Assembly: GCF_003049575.1 (NCBI RefSeq) | Contig: NZ_PYWI01000015.1 | Coordinates: 1 to 64,000, forward strand | Source: Lysinibacillus parviboronicapiens | Lineage (GTDB): Bacteria; Bacillota; Bacilli; Bacillales_A; Planococcaceae | Direction: 5' to 3' | Length of the DNA: 64,000 bases | Shown here: one piece after another, positions 36,117-45,884 of the stretch | Position numbering within the stretch: position 1 is the stretch's first letter | Layout of the letters: every line of letters starts with the position of its first letter | Position numbers and translations under genes: made by a program | Notes under the pieces: generated by a model | Databases searched by the model: none | The model's input: the letters and a program-made list of their open reading frames with translations, nothing else | What the model was told of the DNA's origin: nothing

Positions 36117-37082
36117 ATGACAGGGGGTATTCGAAAATTGAAAACAGTGACAGTTATGCCTTCGAAAAAGAAAAAATCTTGGGCGAAGTGGACCATACAT
36201 TTGTTTCCAATCCCGGCACTAGTAATATACGGTATGTTTGTGTTGTATCCAATTTTAGCGGCTCTGTCCTATAGTTTTTTCGAGTGGAAAGGTATGTCGA
36301 GAGGAGATTTTGTAGGCTTTCAAAATTTCGTGACATTATTTACGACAGAGCCTTATGGATCCATGTTTTGGAACGCTTTCAAACATAATGTGTTGTATTT
36401 TGTATTACAAATGGTCGTTATGAATGGTCTCGCCCTATTTCTTGCCTTTATTATTTACCAAAAAATCAAAGGCGCAGAGTTTTTTAAAGCAGCATTTTTT
36501 CTACCACGATTATTATCAGTGATTGTTGTAGGATTTTTAGGGAAGTTAATATTGAATCCCAATTTCGGCACATTGAATATCATTTTAGAGAAAATCGGCT
36601 TAGAGAGCTTACAACGTGCATGGTTAGGGGATCCCAATACAGCATTAATCGCCATTATTTTAGTAAACTGCTGGTTTGGTCTCGGCTTTGGGGTATTAAT
36701 TTTCTTAGCAGGATTTCAGAGCATCCCAGCTGAGTTAATAGAGGCTGCGAGGTTAGATGGAGCGAAGGGTTTTACGTTATTACGGACCATTTATCTGCCA
36801 TTAATGGTACCTTCAATTACGATTATGGGTGTGTTAACTTTCATTCAATCATTTGAAGCCTTTGAGCTTGTCTATGCAATGCAAGGGTCAATGGGTGAAC
36901 CCTATTATTCAACTGATACGTTGGCAGTATTCTTTTACCGTTTAGCATTTGGTAGCTCTACAGCATCAGGTACGACGGCGATTGGCTTAGGTTCAGCATT
37001 AGCCACGGTTTTATTCTTATTCATTTTGATTTGCACAACGGTGTTTTTACGTTTTGCGAACAAAAAAGACGTGCAGATGTAG
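36117..37082 (+). CDS. Sugar ABC transporter permease 1 (MalF-like)
   Basis: Up to 321 residues with six helices; the cytoplasmic EAA loop is EAARLDGAKGFTLLRTIYLPLM, which contacts the ATPase. Pairs with the next gene. The start is uncertain: ATG 36117 lacks a good site, whereas the in-frame TTG at 36138 has AGGGGG 10 bases upstream. Confidence 0.86.
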   Translation: MTGGIRKLKTVTVMPSKKKKSWAKWTIHLFPIPALVIYGMFVLYPILAALSYSFFEWKGMSRGDFVGFQNFVTLFTTEPYGSMFWNAFKHNVLYFVLQMVVMNGLALFLAFIIYQKIKGAEFFKAAFFLPRLLSVIVVGFLGKLILNPNFGTLNIILEKIGLESLQRAWLGDPNTALIAIILVNCWFGLGFGVLIFLAGFQSIPAELIEAARLDGAKGFTLLRTIYLPLMVPSITIMGVLTFIQSFEAFELVYAMQGSMGEPYYSTDTLAVFFYRLAFGSSTASGTTAIGLGSALATVLFLFILICTTVFLRFANKKDVQM

Positions 37083-37093
37083 GAGGTGCATAG

Positions 37094-37921
37094 ATGAAGC
37101 AGGGCGCAATTTGGACACGACCGTTTTATTATATTGTGGTATTTGCTATGGCGACAATTAGTTTATATCCTATTTTATTAATGATGTTATCATCTTTTAA
37201 GACAAGTGTTGAAATTTACAAAAATCCTTTAGGATTACCGACCAGCTTTAGCTTAGATACTTACCGTACATTATTGTCAAAAATTCCGTTTACAACGTAT
37301 TTCATGAATAGCGTCTTTGTAAGCATTGTATCAGTTGTATTGATTGTCATAATCTGTTCATTGGCTTCCTTCTATATTGCACGCTTTAAATTTTCTTGGA
37401 ATAATGCTTTATTTTTCATCTTCTTATTAGGAATGATGATTCCCATTAAGCTGGGGATTGTACCATTGTTTATTTTAATGCGTGATTTGGGGCTTATTAA
37501 TTCACTATGGTCATTGGTTTTTATGAATATTGCTACAGGTATTCCATTAACAATGTTAATTTTAACTGGATTTTTCAGGACAATGCCGTATGAACTAGAA
37601 GAGGCTGCACGTATTGATGGGGCCGGTAATTTGCGTGTGCTCTGGCATGTGGTGTTACCTTTAATGAGACCGGCGCTTGGCACTGTAGTCATTATTAATT
37701 TTATCGCTGCTTGGAATGACTTTTTCTTCCCGCTTATATTCATTACTGATAAGGTAAAGCGCACAATTCCGGTAGGGATGATGTCGCTTTTTGGAGAGCA
37801 TTCTGCGGATTGGGGCTCACTATTTGCAGGTTTAACACTGGCTTCGTTGCCTATGATTGTTTTGTTCTTCATTGCTTCTAAACAGTTCATGGAAGGGTTG
37901 ACAGCCGGAGCAGTGAAGTAA
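37094..37921 (+). CDS. Sugar ABC transporter permease 2 (MalG-like)
   Basis: 275 residues, six helices, EAA loop EEAARIDGAGNLRVLWHVVLP. GGAGGT lies 7 bases before the ATG, 11 bases after the first permease. No ATPase gene follows in the operon; the MsmX-type ATPase at 39993-41081 on the opposite strand is the obvious candidate. Confidence 0.9.
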   Translation: MKQGAIWTRPFYYIVVFAMATISLYPILLMMLSSFKTSVEIYKNPLGLPTSFSLDTYRTLLSKIPFTTYFMNSVFVSIVSVVLIVIICSLASFYIARFKFSWNNALFFIFLLGMMIPIKLGIVPLFILMRDLGLINSLWSLVFMNIATGIPLTMLILTGFFRTMPYELEEAARIDGAGNLRVLWHVVLPLMRPALGTVVIINFIAAWNDFFFPLIFITDKVKRTIPVGMMSLFGEHSADWGSLFAGLTLASLPMIVLFFIASKQFMEGLTAGAVK

Positions 37922-38059
37922 TGCACCTCAATAGTTACGTGAACTTAGTGAAAGAAAGGAGCAAGGGTATACTCCAATTTTTAATCGACATCCCTTCAAT
38001 GACAGAAGAATGTAGTGTGATTTAGATAATGAAGATAAGGCAGGAGGAATCTGACTTCG

Positions 38060-38968
38060 ATGGATCGATTGACAAAGTTGGAAACAGAAGGCTATCATCC
38101 AAAAACGGCAAACTTAGATTTAATGTCTATCACTGAAATTGTGCGGCTTATGAATGAGGATGATGTAAAGATTCCGCAAGCAATCGCCAAAGTGTTACCT
38201 GAAATTGAGCGTGCGATTGAAGCAGTTATTATAGCTATAAAAAACGGGGGGCGATTATTTTACGTAGGAGCAGGAACGAGTGGTCGCATAGGTTTACTAG
38301 ACGCAGTCGAGTGTCCACCGACTTTCAGTACATCATCGGAGCTCGTACAGGCGGTGTTAGCAGGTGGCTTAGACGCAGTCGTAGTCGCTGTCGAAGGTGC
38401 AGAGGATAATGAAGCCTTGGGACAAGAGGCACTACAACATCGTGTCCTACAGGCAAAGGACATTGTTATTGGAATAGCCGCAAGTGGAAGAACCCCATTC
38501 GTGAAGGGTGCGCTTGTTTATGCGCAACAAATCGGGGCGAAAACGGTAAGCTTAACGAGTAATCCACAATCAATGATTAGTAGATATGCAGATATAGCGA
38601 TAGAGGTAATGACAGGACCAGAAATTTTAACAGGATCTACCAGACTAAAGGCAGCAACTGCCCATAAACAAATTCTTAATATGATCACAACAACAACAAT
38701 GATTAAACTTGGGAAAGTATATAAAAATTTAATGGTGGATGTTCATGCGAGTAATGTTAAATTACGCGAACGGGCAAAAAAGATTGTTTGTGATGCCACG
38801 GGTGTTTCCTATCAAGAGGCCGAAAGCGTATTGACGCAAACGGATTATAAAGTGAAACCAGCCATCATCATGCTTTTGATGGAGACGACTTATGAAGAAG
38901 CAGAACGATTATTAGCCCAATCTGAAGGACATGTACGGACAGCGATGGAGTTAAAGAACAGGAAGTAA
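38060..38968 (+). CDS. murQ: N-acetylmuramic acid 6-phosphate etherase
   Basis: 302 residues, SIS-domain lyase. It cleaves the lactyl ether of MurNAc-6-phosphate to GlcNAc-6-phosphate and D-lactate. Diagnostic segments are GAGTSGRIGLLDAVECPPTF, then VEGAEDN, and EVMTGPEILTGSTRLKAATAHK. GGAGG is 12 bases from the ATG, a little far. Its substrate is phosphorylated, so an ABC-imported sugar would first need a kinase, and none is in the window. Confidence 0.95.
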   Translation: MDRLTKLETEGYHPKTANLDLMSITEIVRLMNEDDVKIPQAIAKVLPEIERAIEAVIIAIKNGGRLFYVGAGTSGRIGLLDAVECPPTFSTSSELVQAVLAGGLDAVVVAVEGAEDNEALGQEALQHRVLQAKDIVIGIAASGRTPFVKGALVYAQQIGAKTVSLTSNPQSMISRYADIAIEVMTGPEILTGSTRLKAATAHKQILNMITTTTMIKLGKVYKNLMVDVHASNVKLRERAKKIVCDATGVSYQEAESVLTQTDYKVKPAIIMLLMETTYEEAERLLAQSEGHVRTAMELKNRK

Positions 38969-39098
38969 AAAAAGGAAACAGAGCCAATTATTTGTACTGT
39001 GTATCTGGGCATTAACAGGTGGAGCTGGCACAGCTAGCTCCAAAATCCATAAGATATTTGTCGTTGCATTACATATTGGAAAACGGAGTTGATAGTAA

Positions 39099-39971
39099 AT
39101 GGAGAAAATCAATGCAGGGTTAATTATGCTGGCAGAAATGGAGGAGCGGCTTCCCCCTTCAGAACGAAAGGTAGCTAGCTACATTTTAGAACATCCGACG
39201 AAAGCCATTAAAATGACTGCTGTTGAATTGGGGGAAGCAAGTAAAACAAGTGGTGCAGCAGTGATTCGTCTCTGTAAATCGTTAAATGTTAGTGGTATAC
39301 AAGAGTTGAAACTACGTATTGCAGGAGATTTACAACGCGAAATGGTAGATGATCGTGATATTGAACCAAATGAACCATTACAAACTATTGTAGAAAAGGT
39401 GACGACCCAAAGTAGTCAAATTTTACGGGAAACTGCAGACTTAATAGATGACAAAGAGTTATTGAGAGCGGTGACATCTCTAGCGCAGGCTAAGCGGATT
39501 TTCTTTTTTGGCGTTGGTGCATCAGGTATTGCGGCAATGGATGCAGACCAGAAATTTTTGCGTATTAATAAAAATAGTACGGCACTAATGGACTTGCATT
39601 TAGGAGCTACAGCAGTAGTAAATGCAGAGGAAGGGGATGTGGTAGTGGGGATATCATTTTCTGGTGAAACACATGAAGTGGCAAAAATTTTAGAGATAGC
39701 TAGTGAAACACCAGCGACAACCATTAGTTTAACGCGTTACGGCAATTCGCTAGTGTCTAGCCTAGCAGATATTTGTTTATATACATCGCCAAATGTAGAA
39801 GCAACTTTTAGAAGTGGTGCCACATCATCACGGCTTGCTCAACTACATGTTATTGATATTCTATTTATGGCTGTGGCTACTAGTTCCTATGAACAAACAA
39901 TCAATTATCTAGACACGACACGCGCTGCCATCGAGGGCCTTCATAAGAAGGTTGTAAAACGTAAAAATTGA
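39099..39971 (+). CDS. murR: RpiR-family regulator, MurR-like
   Basis: 290 residues: an N-terminal RpiR-type helix-turn-helix (about 1-77; ELGEASKTSGAAVIRLCKSL) and a C-terminal SIS domain (about 125-260) with GVGASG. MurR proteins sense MurNAc-6-phosphate; the position after murQ supports that role. In B. subtilis MurR represses the MurNAc operon. A GGAG site precedes the ATG by 9 bases. The 130-base gap from murQ holds a small hairpin (GGAGCT/AGCTCC). Confidence 0.85.
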   Translation: MEKINAGLIMLAEMEERLPPSERKVASYILEHPTKAIKMTAVELGEASKTSGAAVIRLCKSLNVSGIQELKLRIAGDLQREMVDDRDIEPNEPLQTIVEKVTTQSSQILRETADLIDDKELLRAVTSLAQAKRIFFFGVGASGIAAMDADQKFLRINKNSTALMDLHLGATAVVNAEEGDVVVGISFSGETHEVAKILEIASETPATTISLTRYGNSLVSSLADICLYTSPNVEATFRSGATSSRLAQLHVIDILFMAVATSSYEQTINYLDTTRAAIEGLHKKVVKRKN

Positions 39972-39990
39972 GGTTGCGATCACAACCTCA
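39969..39990. terminator. Terminator hairpin between murR and the ATPase gene
   Basis: TGAGGTTG/CAACCTCA stem. On the minus strand it is followed by ATTTTTAC, so it mainly serves the msmX-like gene. Confidence 0.65.
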
Positions 39991-39992
39991 GT

Positions 39993-41081
39993 TCATTCAT
40001 GAATACGTACTTCTGTTTGAGGGTCAAAAAAATGTATTTTGTTGTCCTTTATTCTTAAGCTTACCGTGTCATTTGGGTGACATTGTGTATCGGCATTTAC
40101 ACGTGCGGTGAATGATTGCCCTGCTAATGTAGCGTAGAGGAAAACCTCAGCACCTAGTAACTCTGCTACATCTACCATTGTGTCAAACGTATAAGAAGAA
40201 GTTGTGGATGTAAGTTGTAAATCCTCTGGACGTATTCCGAGCACGATATCTTTTCCTAGATAGCCTTGGTCTTTTAGTATTGTTAAATAACTTTCAGGAA
40301 TAGGTAAGTTGAAATCTCCTATCTTTACCTCATTTTCAGTGAGCTGTCCATGAAATAGATTCATCGAGGGTGATCCAATAAAACCTGCTACAAACATATT
40401 ATTTGGATAATCATATACTTCCTTTGGCGCGCCAATTTGTTGAATGAGCCCATCTTTCATCACTACGAGACGTGTGGCCATTGTCATCGCTTCTGTTTGG
40501 TCATGAGTTACATAAATCGTTGTTGTTTGAATACGTTGATGTAGTTTTTGAATTTCTGCACGCATTTGCACACGTAATTTCGCATCTAAATTAGAAAGGG
40601 GTTCATCCATTAAAAATACTTTAGCATCACGGACAATGGCGCGCCCTAGTGCAACACGCTGTCTTTGACCGCCTGACAATGCCTTAGGTTTACGTTTTAA
40701 GTAATCTTCCAAGCCTAAAATTTTTGCGGCTTCTAACACGCGTCGGTCGATTTCCTTTTTATCGACTTTTCGAAGCTTTAAGCTAAATGCCATATTATCG
40801 TAAACCGACATATGGGGGTATAAGGCGTAGCTTTGGAAAACCATAGCAATACCCCGATCCTTTGACTCCACATCATTCATAAGGACATCATCAATGTAAA
40901 ATTCACCTTTCGAAATATCTTCTAAGCCCGCAATCATACGAAGTGTTGTAGTTTTCCCACATCCTGAAGGGCCGACAAAGACAATGAATTCTTTATCGTG
41001 AATATGCAAATGGAAATCCGTTACAGCTTGCACATTTTTATCGTAAATCTTATAGATATGCTCCAAGCGTAATTCCGTCAT
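39993..41081 (-). CDS. msmX: Sugar ABC transporter ATPase, MsmX/UgpC type
   Basis: 362 residues. Walker A GPSGCGKTTT, signature ALSGGQRQRVALGR, Walker B VFLMDEP, H-loop YVTHDQ, and the C-terminal regulatory TOBE-like domain typical of MalK/MsmX. MsmX-type ATPases are shared by several sugar importers; it should energise the permeases at 36117-37921. The ATG at 41081 is chosen for AAGGA 8 bases before it and because the core MTELRLEHIYKIYD starts there. Confidence 0.9.
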   Translation of the reverse strand: MTELRLEHIYKIYDKNVQAVTDFHLHIHDKEFIVFVGPSGCGKTTTLRMIAGLEDISKGEFYIDDVLMNDVESKDRGIAMVFQSYALYPHMSVYDNMAFSLKLRKVDKKEIDRRVLEAAKILGLEDYLKRKPKALSGGQRQRVALGRAIVRDAKVFLMDEPLSNLDAKLRVQMRAEIQKLHQRIQTTTIYVTHDQTEAMTMATRLVVMKDGLIQQIGAPKEVYDYPNNMFVAGFIGSPSMNLFHGQLTENEVKIGDFNLPIPESYLTILKDQGYLGKDIVLGIRPEDLQLTSTTSSYTFDTMVDVAELLGAEVFLYATLAGQSFTARVNADTQCHPNDTVSLRIKDNKIHFFDPQTEVRIHE

Positions 41082-41194
41082 GGCAACATCCTTTCTTTTA
41101 GTAGTGATATGGATAGTGTAAAAAAATAGTATGTTTCTGAACAGAGCAATTCTGCACAGTTTTTGTCTCAACAACTGTGCAATGTGCCATACAC

Positions 41195-42055
41195 CTACAA
41201 GGATTCAAAGAGGGTAATGGCAAGAAACACCTCAAGCCTTTGCTCGAATTGTCTAATATCCTTGAGCGTAAGAATATGAAACTTCTCTAGTCGATTTTGT
41301 AAGGTATTACGATGCATAAATAATTTTTTAGCTGCAAATGAAATATTGCCTTCATACTGAATGACTTGCTTGACGGTTTGCAGTAAGTCTGGGTGTTCAA
41401 CAGCTTCTTTTAAAATCGAAGCACTGAAAATAGCTTTTTCCTGTGAGTCTAACTGAAGTGTTAAATAAGGAATAAGTAATTCTTGTTGTGTAAGTACATG
41501 CTTGGAAGTATGATGCCAAATTGATGATTGTAATGATGAAAGCCAACTAAACCTTGCTTTTGTCACGGTAATATCTGATATAACATCTGTCACAAAAATT
41601 TTTAATTTTGCTTCTAAATCTTCACACAAGAGATGAATAAAGTAAGTGAATATTAGTGGCTCATCGTCTGTAATTTGTTCGATAACTACAAATAAATGCT
41701 CATTTAACGACATTAATAATATTTCCTTACCTAACAGTGCCTCAAGTGTTGTCCGTAGGAGGTGAAGGTCTGTAAAAACCTTGTCAAAGTGTAAAAATAA
41801 TAAGCGGTGGTCCTGAATAGCAGCAGGTATTGTATTGGTTTGATTGGTTAAATACTGATGCCAATCGGTGTCCTGCAAGGTAGAAATAATAAGTGGACCT
41901 GAGAAAATGCGCAATAGCTCAAGTTCATCTCGTGTAATGGCGTGCTTTGGTATTTCATAGAGCTTATTGTCAAAATTAAACAAATAGCCTTCAGTATGCA
42001 AGTCATTAAAAGGCTTTAATAAGGGGAAACGTTTTTGTAGCTTCAATGGGTCCAT
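41195..42055 (-). CDS. CdaR/PucR-type regulator with C-terminal HTH
   Basis: 286 residues. The C terminus (AAKKLFMHRNTLQNRLEKF) is the HTH_30 domain of PucR/CdaR regulators; the N-terminal two thirds is not recognisable. CdaR-type regulators often act on sugar-acid or sugar uptake genes. It is 113 bases upstream of the msmX-like gene on the same strand and probably forms an operon with it. Start ATG 42055, with GAAGGATG upstream. Confidence 0.8.
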   Translation of the reverse strand: MDPLKLQKRFPLLKPFNDLHTEGYLFNFDNKLYEIPKHAITRDELELLRIFSGPLIISTLQDTDWHQYLTNQTNTIPAAIQDHRLLFLHFDKVFTDLHLLRTTLEALLGKEILLMSLNEHLFVVIEQITDDEPLIFTYFIHLLCEDLEAKLKIFVTDVISDITVTKARFSWLSSLQSSIWHHTSKHVLTQQELLIPYLTLQLDSQEKAIFSASILKEAVEHPDLLQTVKQVIQYEGNISFAAKKLFMHRNTLQNRLEKFHILTLKDIRQFEQRLEVFLAITLFESL

Positions 42056-42125
42056 GTCAACACATCCTTCTACCATATTAGAAGATGAATCATCGAGGGT
42101 TAAAAAATAACAATATAAAAAGTTT

Positions 42126-42156
42126 GGAGAAGTGGAATTTCACTTCTCTTTTTTAT
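42126..42156 (+). terminator. Orphan + strand terminator
   Basis: GGAGAAGTG/CACTTCTCT stem with a short loop, followed by TTTTTT. It faces + strand transcription, yet the nearest + strand gene upstream is murR, more than 2 kb away. It may stop antisense transcription across the regulator and ATPase genes. Confidence 0.7.
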
Positions 42157-42253
42157 GCAAAATGTTATTTTTAAACAAAAAGAACCATTTTTGTTACATT
42201 ATAATTTATTGTTGGTATTAAATACCCAATTAAATCATTTTATAAAATTTAGT

Positions 42254-42279
42254 TCAATAATATTATAATTCGTCGATAT
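42254..42279 (+). promoter_or_regulatory. Possible sigma-D promoter of the chemoreceptor gene
   Basis: TCAA, 14 bases, then GTCGATAT, close to the sigma-D consensus (TAAA N15 GCCGATAT). Sigma-D controls motility and chemotaxis genes in bacilli. It would give a leader of about 275 bases. No gene is visible in 42280-42560. Confidence 0.45.
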
Positions 42280-42560
42280 AGAGATTTAGAATAGGTAAAT
42301 ATACTATTTAATTTAATTTAAAAAGAGGTTAGAAAGTAAGGGTTTTAATATATTCAGCAAAATCTGTATTAGTTGTAAGTATGTTTAACGGTATAGGAGT
42401 ATGCAAAAAAGACCAAATATAAAGAAGCCATGGGATTAGAAACGGGTTAGTCTCTATGCTGGCATTTACATATCGGCATGGACCCATACTAATGTTTGAT
42501 TCAATGTCTTTCATTAGAATTTGCACTAAATAACTGAATTCAAAAAGGAGAGTATTAACC

Positions 42561-44270
42561 ATGTTACGCAATTTATCCATGTTTAAAAAGTTAGTTCTAT
42601 TAATGGGTATATCTATTTTAACAATTGGTATTATTCAGCTAAATGGATATATCACAATAAAATCACTGGAGAAGAATACAGAGGATATTTTTACAAACCG
42701 ACTAGAACCAAGCCTTGTTTTGACTCAATATAGAATTAATAATCGAGTTATCACTTCAGATATGTATCTTTCTTTTTTAACTGTAGATGAAGCAACAAAT
42801 AAACAAATTAAAGATGAAATAGAGAAAGCTCTTAAAGCGAATGAAGAAAATCTTCAGCTACTGAAAGCGGCTAAATTACAGTCAGATGAGGATGCCATTG
42901 TAGCTGACCTGCTACAGCTCTATCCTGTGTTTAAAGCCAGAATGGAGCAAATTTTACAACTAAGTACTGTTAATAAGAATGTGGAAGCAATAAACTTGTT
43001 TAATTCAAAGGTTAAGCCGATAGTCGAACAAATTAACAATAAAGGCGTGGAGTTAACAGATTTAAATCAAAAACATGCAGGTGATTTAAATATGGAAAGT
43101 AAAGCTAAAGCAAGTAAAGGAACGCTAATTTCTTTAATCATTTCAATTGTTTTAGGGATTCTGTTTGTTGTAATTGGTTTTATAGGTGTACGAAAATATT
43201 TAATTACGCCAATTGAAAAATTGAAAATTGCTGTACAATTAGCAGAGGCTGGAGAATTGAATTTTAATATAGACTATGATTCAAAGGACGAACTAGGGGT
43301 CTTAACTACTTCGTTTATTAATATGATTGCTCATTTACGAGACTTAATTGGTCAGGTAAAAGAAACTTCCGACCAGATGGCGGCATTCTCGTCGGAGCTT
43401 ACGGCGAGTGCGGAACAAACAAGTGAGGCAAGTGAACATATTGCGTCAGTGACGTTAGATGTGGCAAGCGGTTCAGACGAGCAAATGAGAACAATTATAG
43501 AAACATCAGATGTTGTGACTCAAATGGTACATGGTGTGCAAACAATAGCTGAAAATTCTACTAACGTTTCAGAGGCAGCTATCCAAGCAGAACAACTTTC
43601 AGTGGAAGGAAATGATATTATTAAAACCGCTGTTCAACAAATGAATGCGATTCAAACATCTATTGGTAGTTTAAATGATGTCATTAGTGGTTTGGGTGAG
43701 CGCTCGGCTGAAATTGGACAAATCGTTGAAGTCATTACAGGTATTGCAGCACAGACCAACCTACTGGCATTAAATGCAGCAATTGAGGCAGCAAGAGCAG
43801 GAGAACATGGAAAGGGCTTTGCGGTCGTTTCGGAAGAAGTGCGAAAATTAGCTGAAGAATCATCTGTATCGGCACACAGAATTTCTGAACTTATTATAAG
43901 AATTCAAGCCGAAACAAATAAAGCAGTAGACTCCATGCAGTTCACAACGAATGAAGTCATAACAGGTATTCACAATGTGAACATAGCGGGGGAATCTTTT
44001 GAAAAAATTCAATCTGCCTTTAATGAGGTAGCTGTTCAAATTCAAGAAGTATCCTCTTCCGTACAACAGATGGTTGTAGGAGCTAATCAAATGTCTAAAT
44101 CAATCGAACAAATCAATGGAATTGCGCAAAGCTCTGCGGTAGGGACACAAAATATTTCAGCGGCTACAGAAGAGCAACTAGCCTCTATGCAGGAGATTAC
44201 AGCATCTACGTCAACACTTTCTAAAATGGCGGAGGATTTACAAGAAAAAACGAATTCATTTAAAGTATAA
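42561..44270 (+). CDS. Methyl-accepting chemotaxis protein
   Basis: 569 residues: membrane helix (about 10-30), four-helix-bundle ligand domain (about 35-185), second helix (about 188-212), HAMP, and a long coiled signalling domain with the conserved hairpin tip ([20 protein letters not shown]). The ligand is unknown. An AAGGAGAG site precedes the ATG. Lying beside the MurNAc cluster may be chance. Confidence 0.93.
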   Translation: MLRNLSMFKKLVLLMGISILTIGIIQLNGYITIKSLEKNTEDIFTNRLEPSLVLTQYRINNRVITSDMYLSFLTVDEATNKQIKDEIEKALKANEENLQLLKAAKLQSDEDAIVADLLQLYPVFKARMEQILQLSTVNKNVEAINLFNSKVKPIVEQINNKGVELTDLNQKHAGDLNMESKAKASKGTLISLIISIVLGILFVVIGFIGVRKYLITPIEKLKIAVQLAEAGELNFNIDYDSKDELGVLTTSFINMIAHLRDLIGQVKETSDQMAAFSSELTASAEQTSEASEHIASVTLDVASGSDEQMRTIIETSDVVTQMVHGVQTIAENSTNVSEAAIQAEQLSVEGNDIIKTAVQQMNAIQTSIGSLNDVISGLGERSAEIGQIVEVITGIAAQTNLLALNAAIEAARAGEHGKGFAVVSEEVRKLAEESSVSAHRISELIIRIQAETNKAVDSMQFTTNEVITGIHNVNIAGESFEKIQSAFNEVAVQIQEVSSSVQQMVVGANQMSKSIEQINGIAQSSAVGTQNISAATEEQLASMQEITASTSTLSKMAEDLQEKTNSFKV

Positions 44271-44364
44271 AAATTAAAGGATAGAAAACTGAAACACGTT
44301 TTTAGGATTTTGAAGTAGTTAATACATGTCTTTTTATAAGATGCATCTAGCTTCTAGTACGGCT

Positions 44365-44420
44365 TAGCGATCAGGTGGTACCGCTTAAGCAATCGGAATT
44401 ATTTTTTAGACACGACTCTC
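44365..44420 (+). other. T-box-like core motif without a downstream target
   Basis: AGGTGGTACCGC (near 44374) matches the T-box antiterminator core (AGGGTGGNACCGCG). No specifier stem is apparent upstream and no synthetase or amino-acid gene follows. Probably a decayed leader or chance. Confidence 0.3.
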
Positions 44421-44444
44421 TGATTCGATATAGAGAGAAAAAAA

Positions 44445-44533
44445 CTGCGACACTCCTGCGTAAGAACGAGCCAGCCAGTCCTAGCACAAAGTGTAGCGGA
44501 TGCGAGCTTGTTCGTCCGCCGAAAGCGCGTGGC
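44445..44533. repeat. Dispersed GC-rich intergenic repeat, degenerate copy
   Basis: The segment begins CTGCGACACTCCTGCG and ends GTCCGCCGAAAGCG, matching in reverse order the ends of the copies at 26466 and 57889. Internal sequence is diverged. No gene is present. Confidence 0.5.
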
Positions 44534-44569
44534 ATTAAATATTTTTGCTTTCTGTTGGGAAAGAAAAAA

Positions 44570-44661
44570 GACTATAGGTAAACTCGACTTTTGCCGAGTT
44601 TGTCTATAGTCTGAAGCGATGTAGACATGATGAAATAGTATTGAGTCTACGTCGCTTTTTA
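44570..44661 (+). terminator. Double hairpin terminator
   Basis: First hairpin: GACTATAG..AAACTCG with CGAGTTT..CTATAGTC (44570-44611). Second: AGCGATGTAGAC/GTCTACGTCGCT (44615-44656), followed by TTTTT. Ends + strand transcription before the convergent gene at 44659; it is the first terminator-like structure after the chemoreceptor gene. Confidence 0.8.
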
Positions 44662-44973
44662 AATTATTTTCACATAAAAATCCTTGCCGTTCATGAGCTC
44701 AGTAATTTCAGTGCCGTCTTTTCTTTTATAATAATCAAAAATATCACGTGCTAGACCGGAGTGTCCATTTAAATATGTTCCTTGTTTAATCTCTTTACGA
44801 GGATTGTGGAAATCAAAATACAAGCGTGAATCGTGGCACATTGTAGCTAAAATGGCTTTGAACTCTTGTTCTTCAATATGAATCCCCCGCGTATATTGGC
44901 ACTCTCGACGGTACGTATCGTGTGAGATATTCACAGGTGAGGGTTCAACAATTATTTCGATTTTTCTATTCAA
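44659..44973 (-). CDS. Hypothetical protein, 104 aa
   Basis: I do not recognise the family. It is a soluble, charged protein rich in His, Asp and Tyr, with no signal peptide or helix. A TTG start at 44973 has AGGAG 10 bases upstream, and the frame fills the space between a terminator and the ypsA gene, so it is probably real. Confidence 0.6.
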   Translation of the reverse strand: MNRKIEIIVEPSPVNISHDTYRRECQYTRGIHIEEQEFKAILATMCHDSRLYFDFHNPRKEIKQGTYLNGHSGLARDIFDYYKRKDGTEITELMNGKDFYVKII

Positions 44974-45058
44974 ATGTCAACAGCTCCTTTCAGGATAAAT
45001 GACGTCATAATCTATTTAGTTTAGTATATAATTGACAGAAAATTATATCAATATTTAT

Positions 45059-45613
45059 CTACCAATCCTGCTGTTGTATTTCTTCTGCAATTACTTGTAG
45101 GTCATATGCTGTAATCATCAAAAGGGTATAGTCGTTAGTTTCTCTAAATTTTTCTGCGAGTCTCTTCATATATTTTGGCGAGCCTTCGTTTTCGTCGTCA
45201 TAGATGAGAAGAAGCCCATCCGTATTTTGAATGATAAATTTATCCTTTTCAACAAACTGCCATGGCGCCTCATAGGGCTTTTTAGTGACACTTGTTACAA
45301 AGTCTGCTTGAGATACTATGGACAGATATTTTTCTTTTTTAATATCCTGCCAATTTTTCTCCTGCTCTAAAAATGGTGTGATTATGGCAAGTTTTAATGC
45401 AGGGAACTCTTCCTTTAATGAGAGGACAACCTCTGCACTCCAAGTTTCTACGCCCTGTTGGCCACTAATAATAACCCATTCCAACCCCTCATCAATCAAT
45501 TGACGTAAACGGTTTTCCAATGCCTTTTTTATGATGTGAACCCCGGGATGTTTATCATTGAAAATACCGAGTTCATGTGGTTTGTAGCCTGTAATTATTA
45601 TTCTTTGTAGCAA
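45059..45613 (-). CDS. ypsA: YpsA family protein (UPF0398, SLOG fold)
   Basis: 184 residues. The start RIIITGYKPHELGIF, the segment LEWVIISGQQGVE and LLLIYDDENEGSPKYM are typical of YpsA, a DprA-like Rossmann (SLOG) protein linked in B. subtilis and S. aureus to cell division. TTG start with AGGGGG 8 bases upstream. Confidence 0.9.
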   Translation of the reverse strand: MLQRIIITGYKPHELGIFNDKHPGVHIIKKALENRLRQLIDEGLEWVIISGQQGVETWSAEVVLSLKEEFPALKLAIITPFLEQEKNWQDIKKEKYLSIVSQADFVTSVTKKPYEAPWQFVEKDKFIIQNTDGLLLIYDDENEGSPKYMKRLAEKFRETNDYTLLMITAYDLQVIAEEIQQQDW

Positions 45614-45884
45614 TAGAAAAGCCCCCTAAGCTATATATTATCTACAAATAGTATACAGTAGGGGGACATATGAAAACGAATATGAATATGTTTTGGATAG
45701 TTCATGAGCATTAGCAGACGTTCAATATGCTTAAAATAGAACCTACAAATCGTTGGTTGGTAATCGTTGCTGTCGGTAACTTAACCTGCAAGACATTGAG
45801 CTTTATTCTATTTCTTAGTAAAAAGAGTTTAAGGTAATATACTTCACGTTTAGTGCCAAAATGTTTTTTATGAGGTTTAAGTCT

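Noticed and set aside
37970..38030. Short frame with a ribosome-like site (ILQFLIDIPSMTEE) before murQ
   Set aside because: No standard start codon at the right place and only about 18 codons; perhaps a relic of a peptidase gene, but not supportable.
42329..42580. 83-residue frame on the minus strand
   Set aside because: It runs antisense through the chemoreceptor leader and start and has no ribosome site.
44375..44581. 68-residue reading frame on + strand
   Set aside because: It covers the degenerate repeat and enters a terminator hairpin; no start signal.
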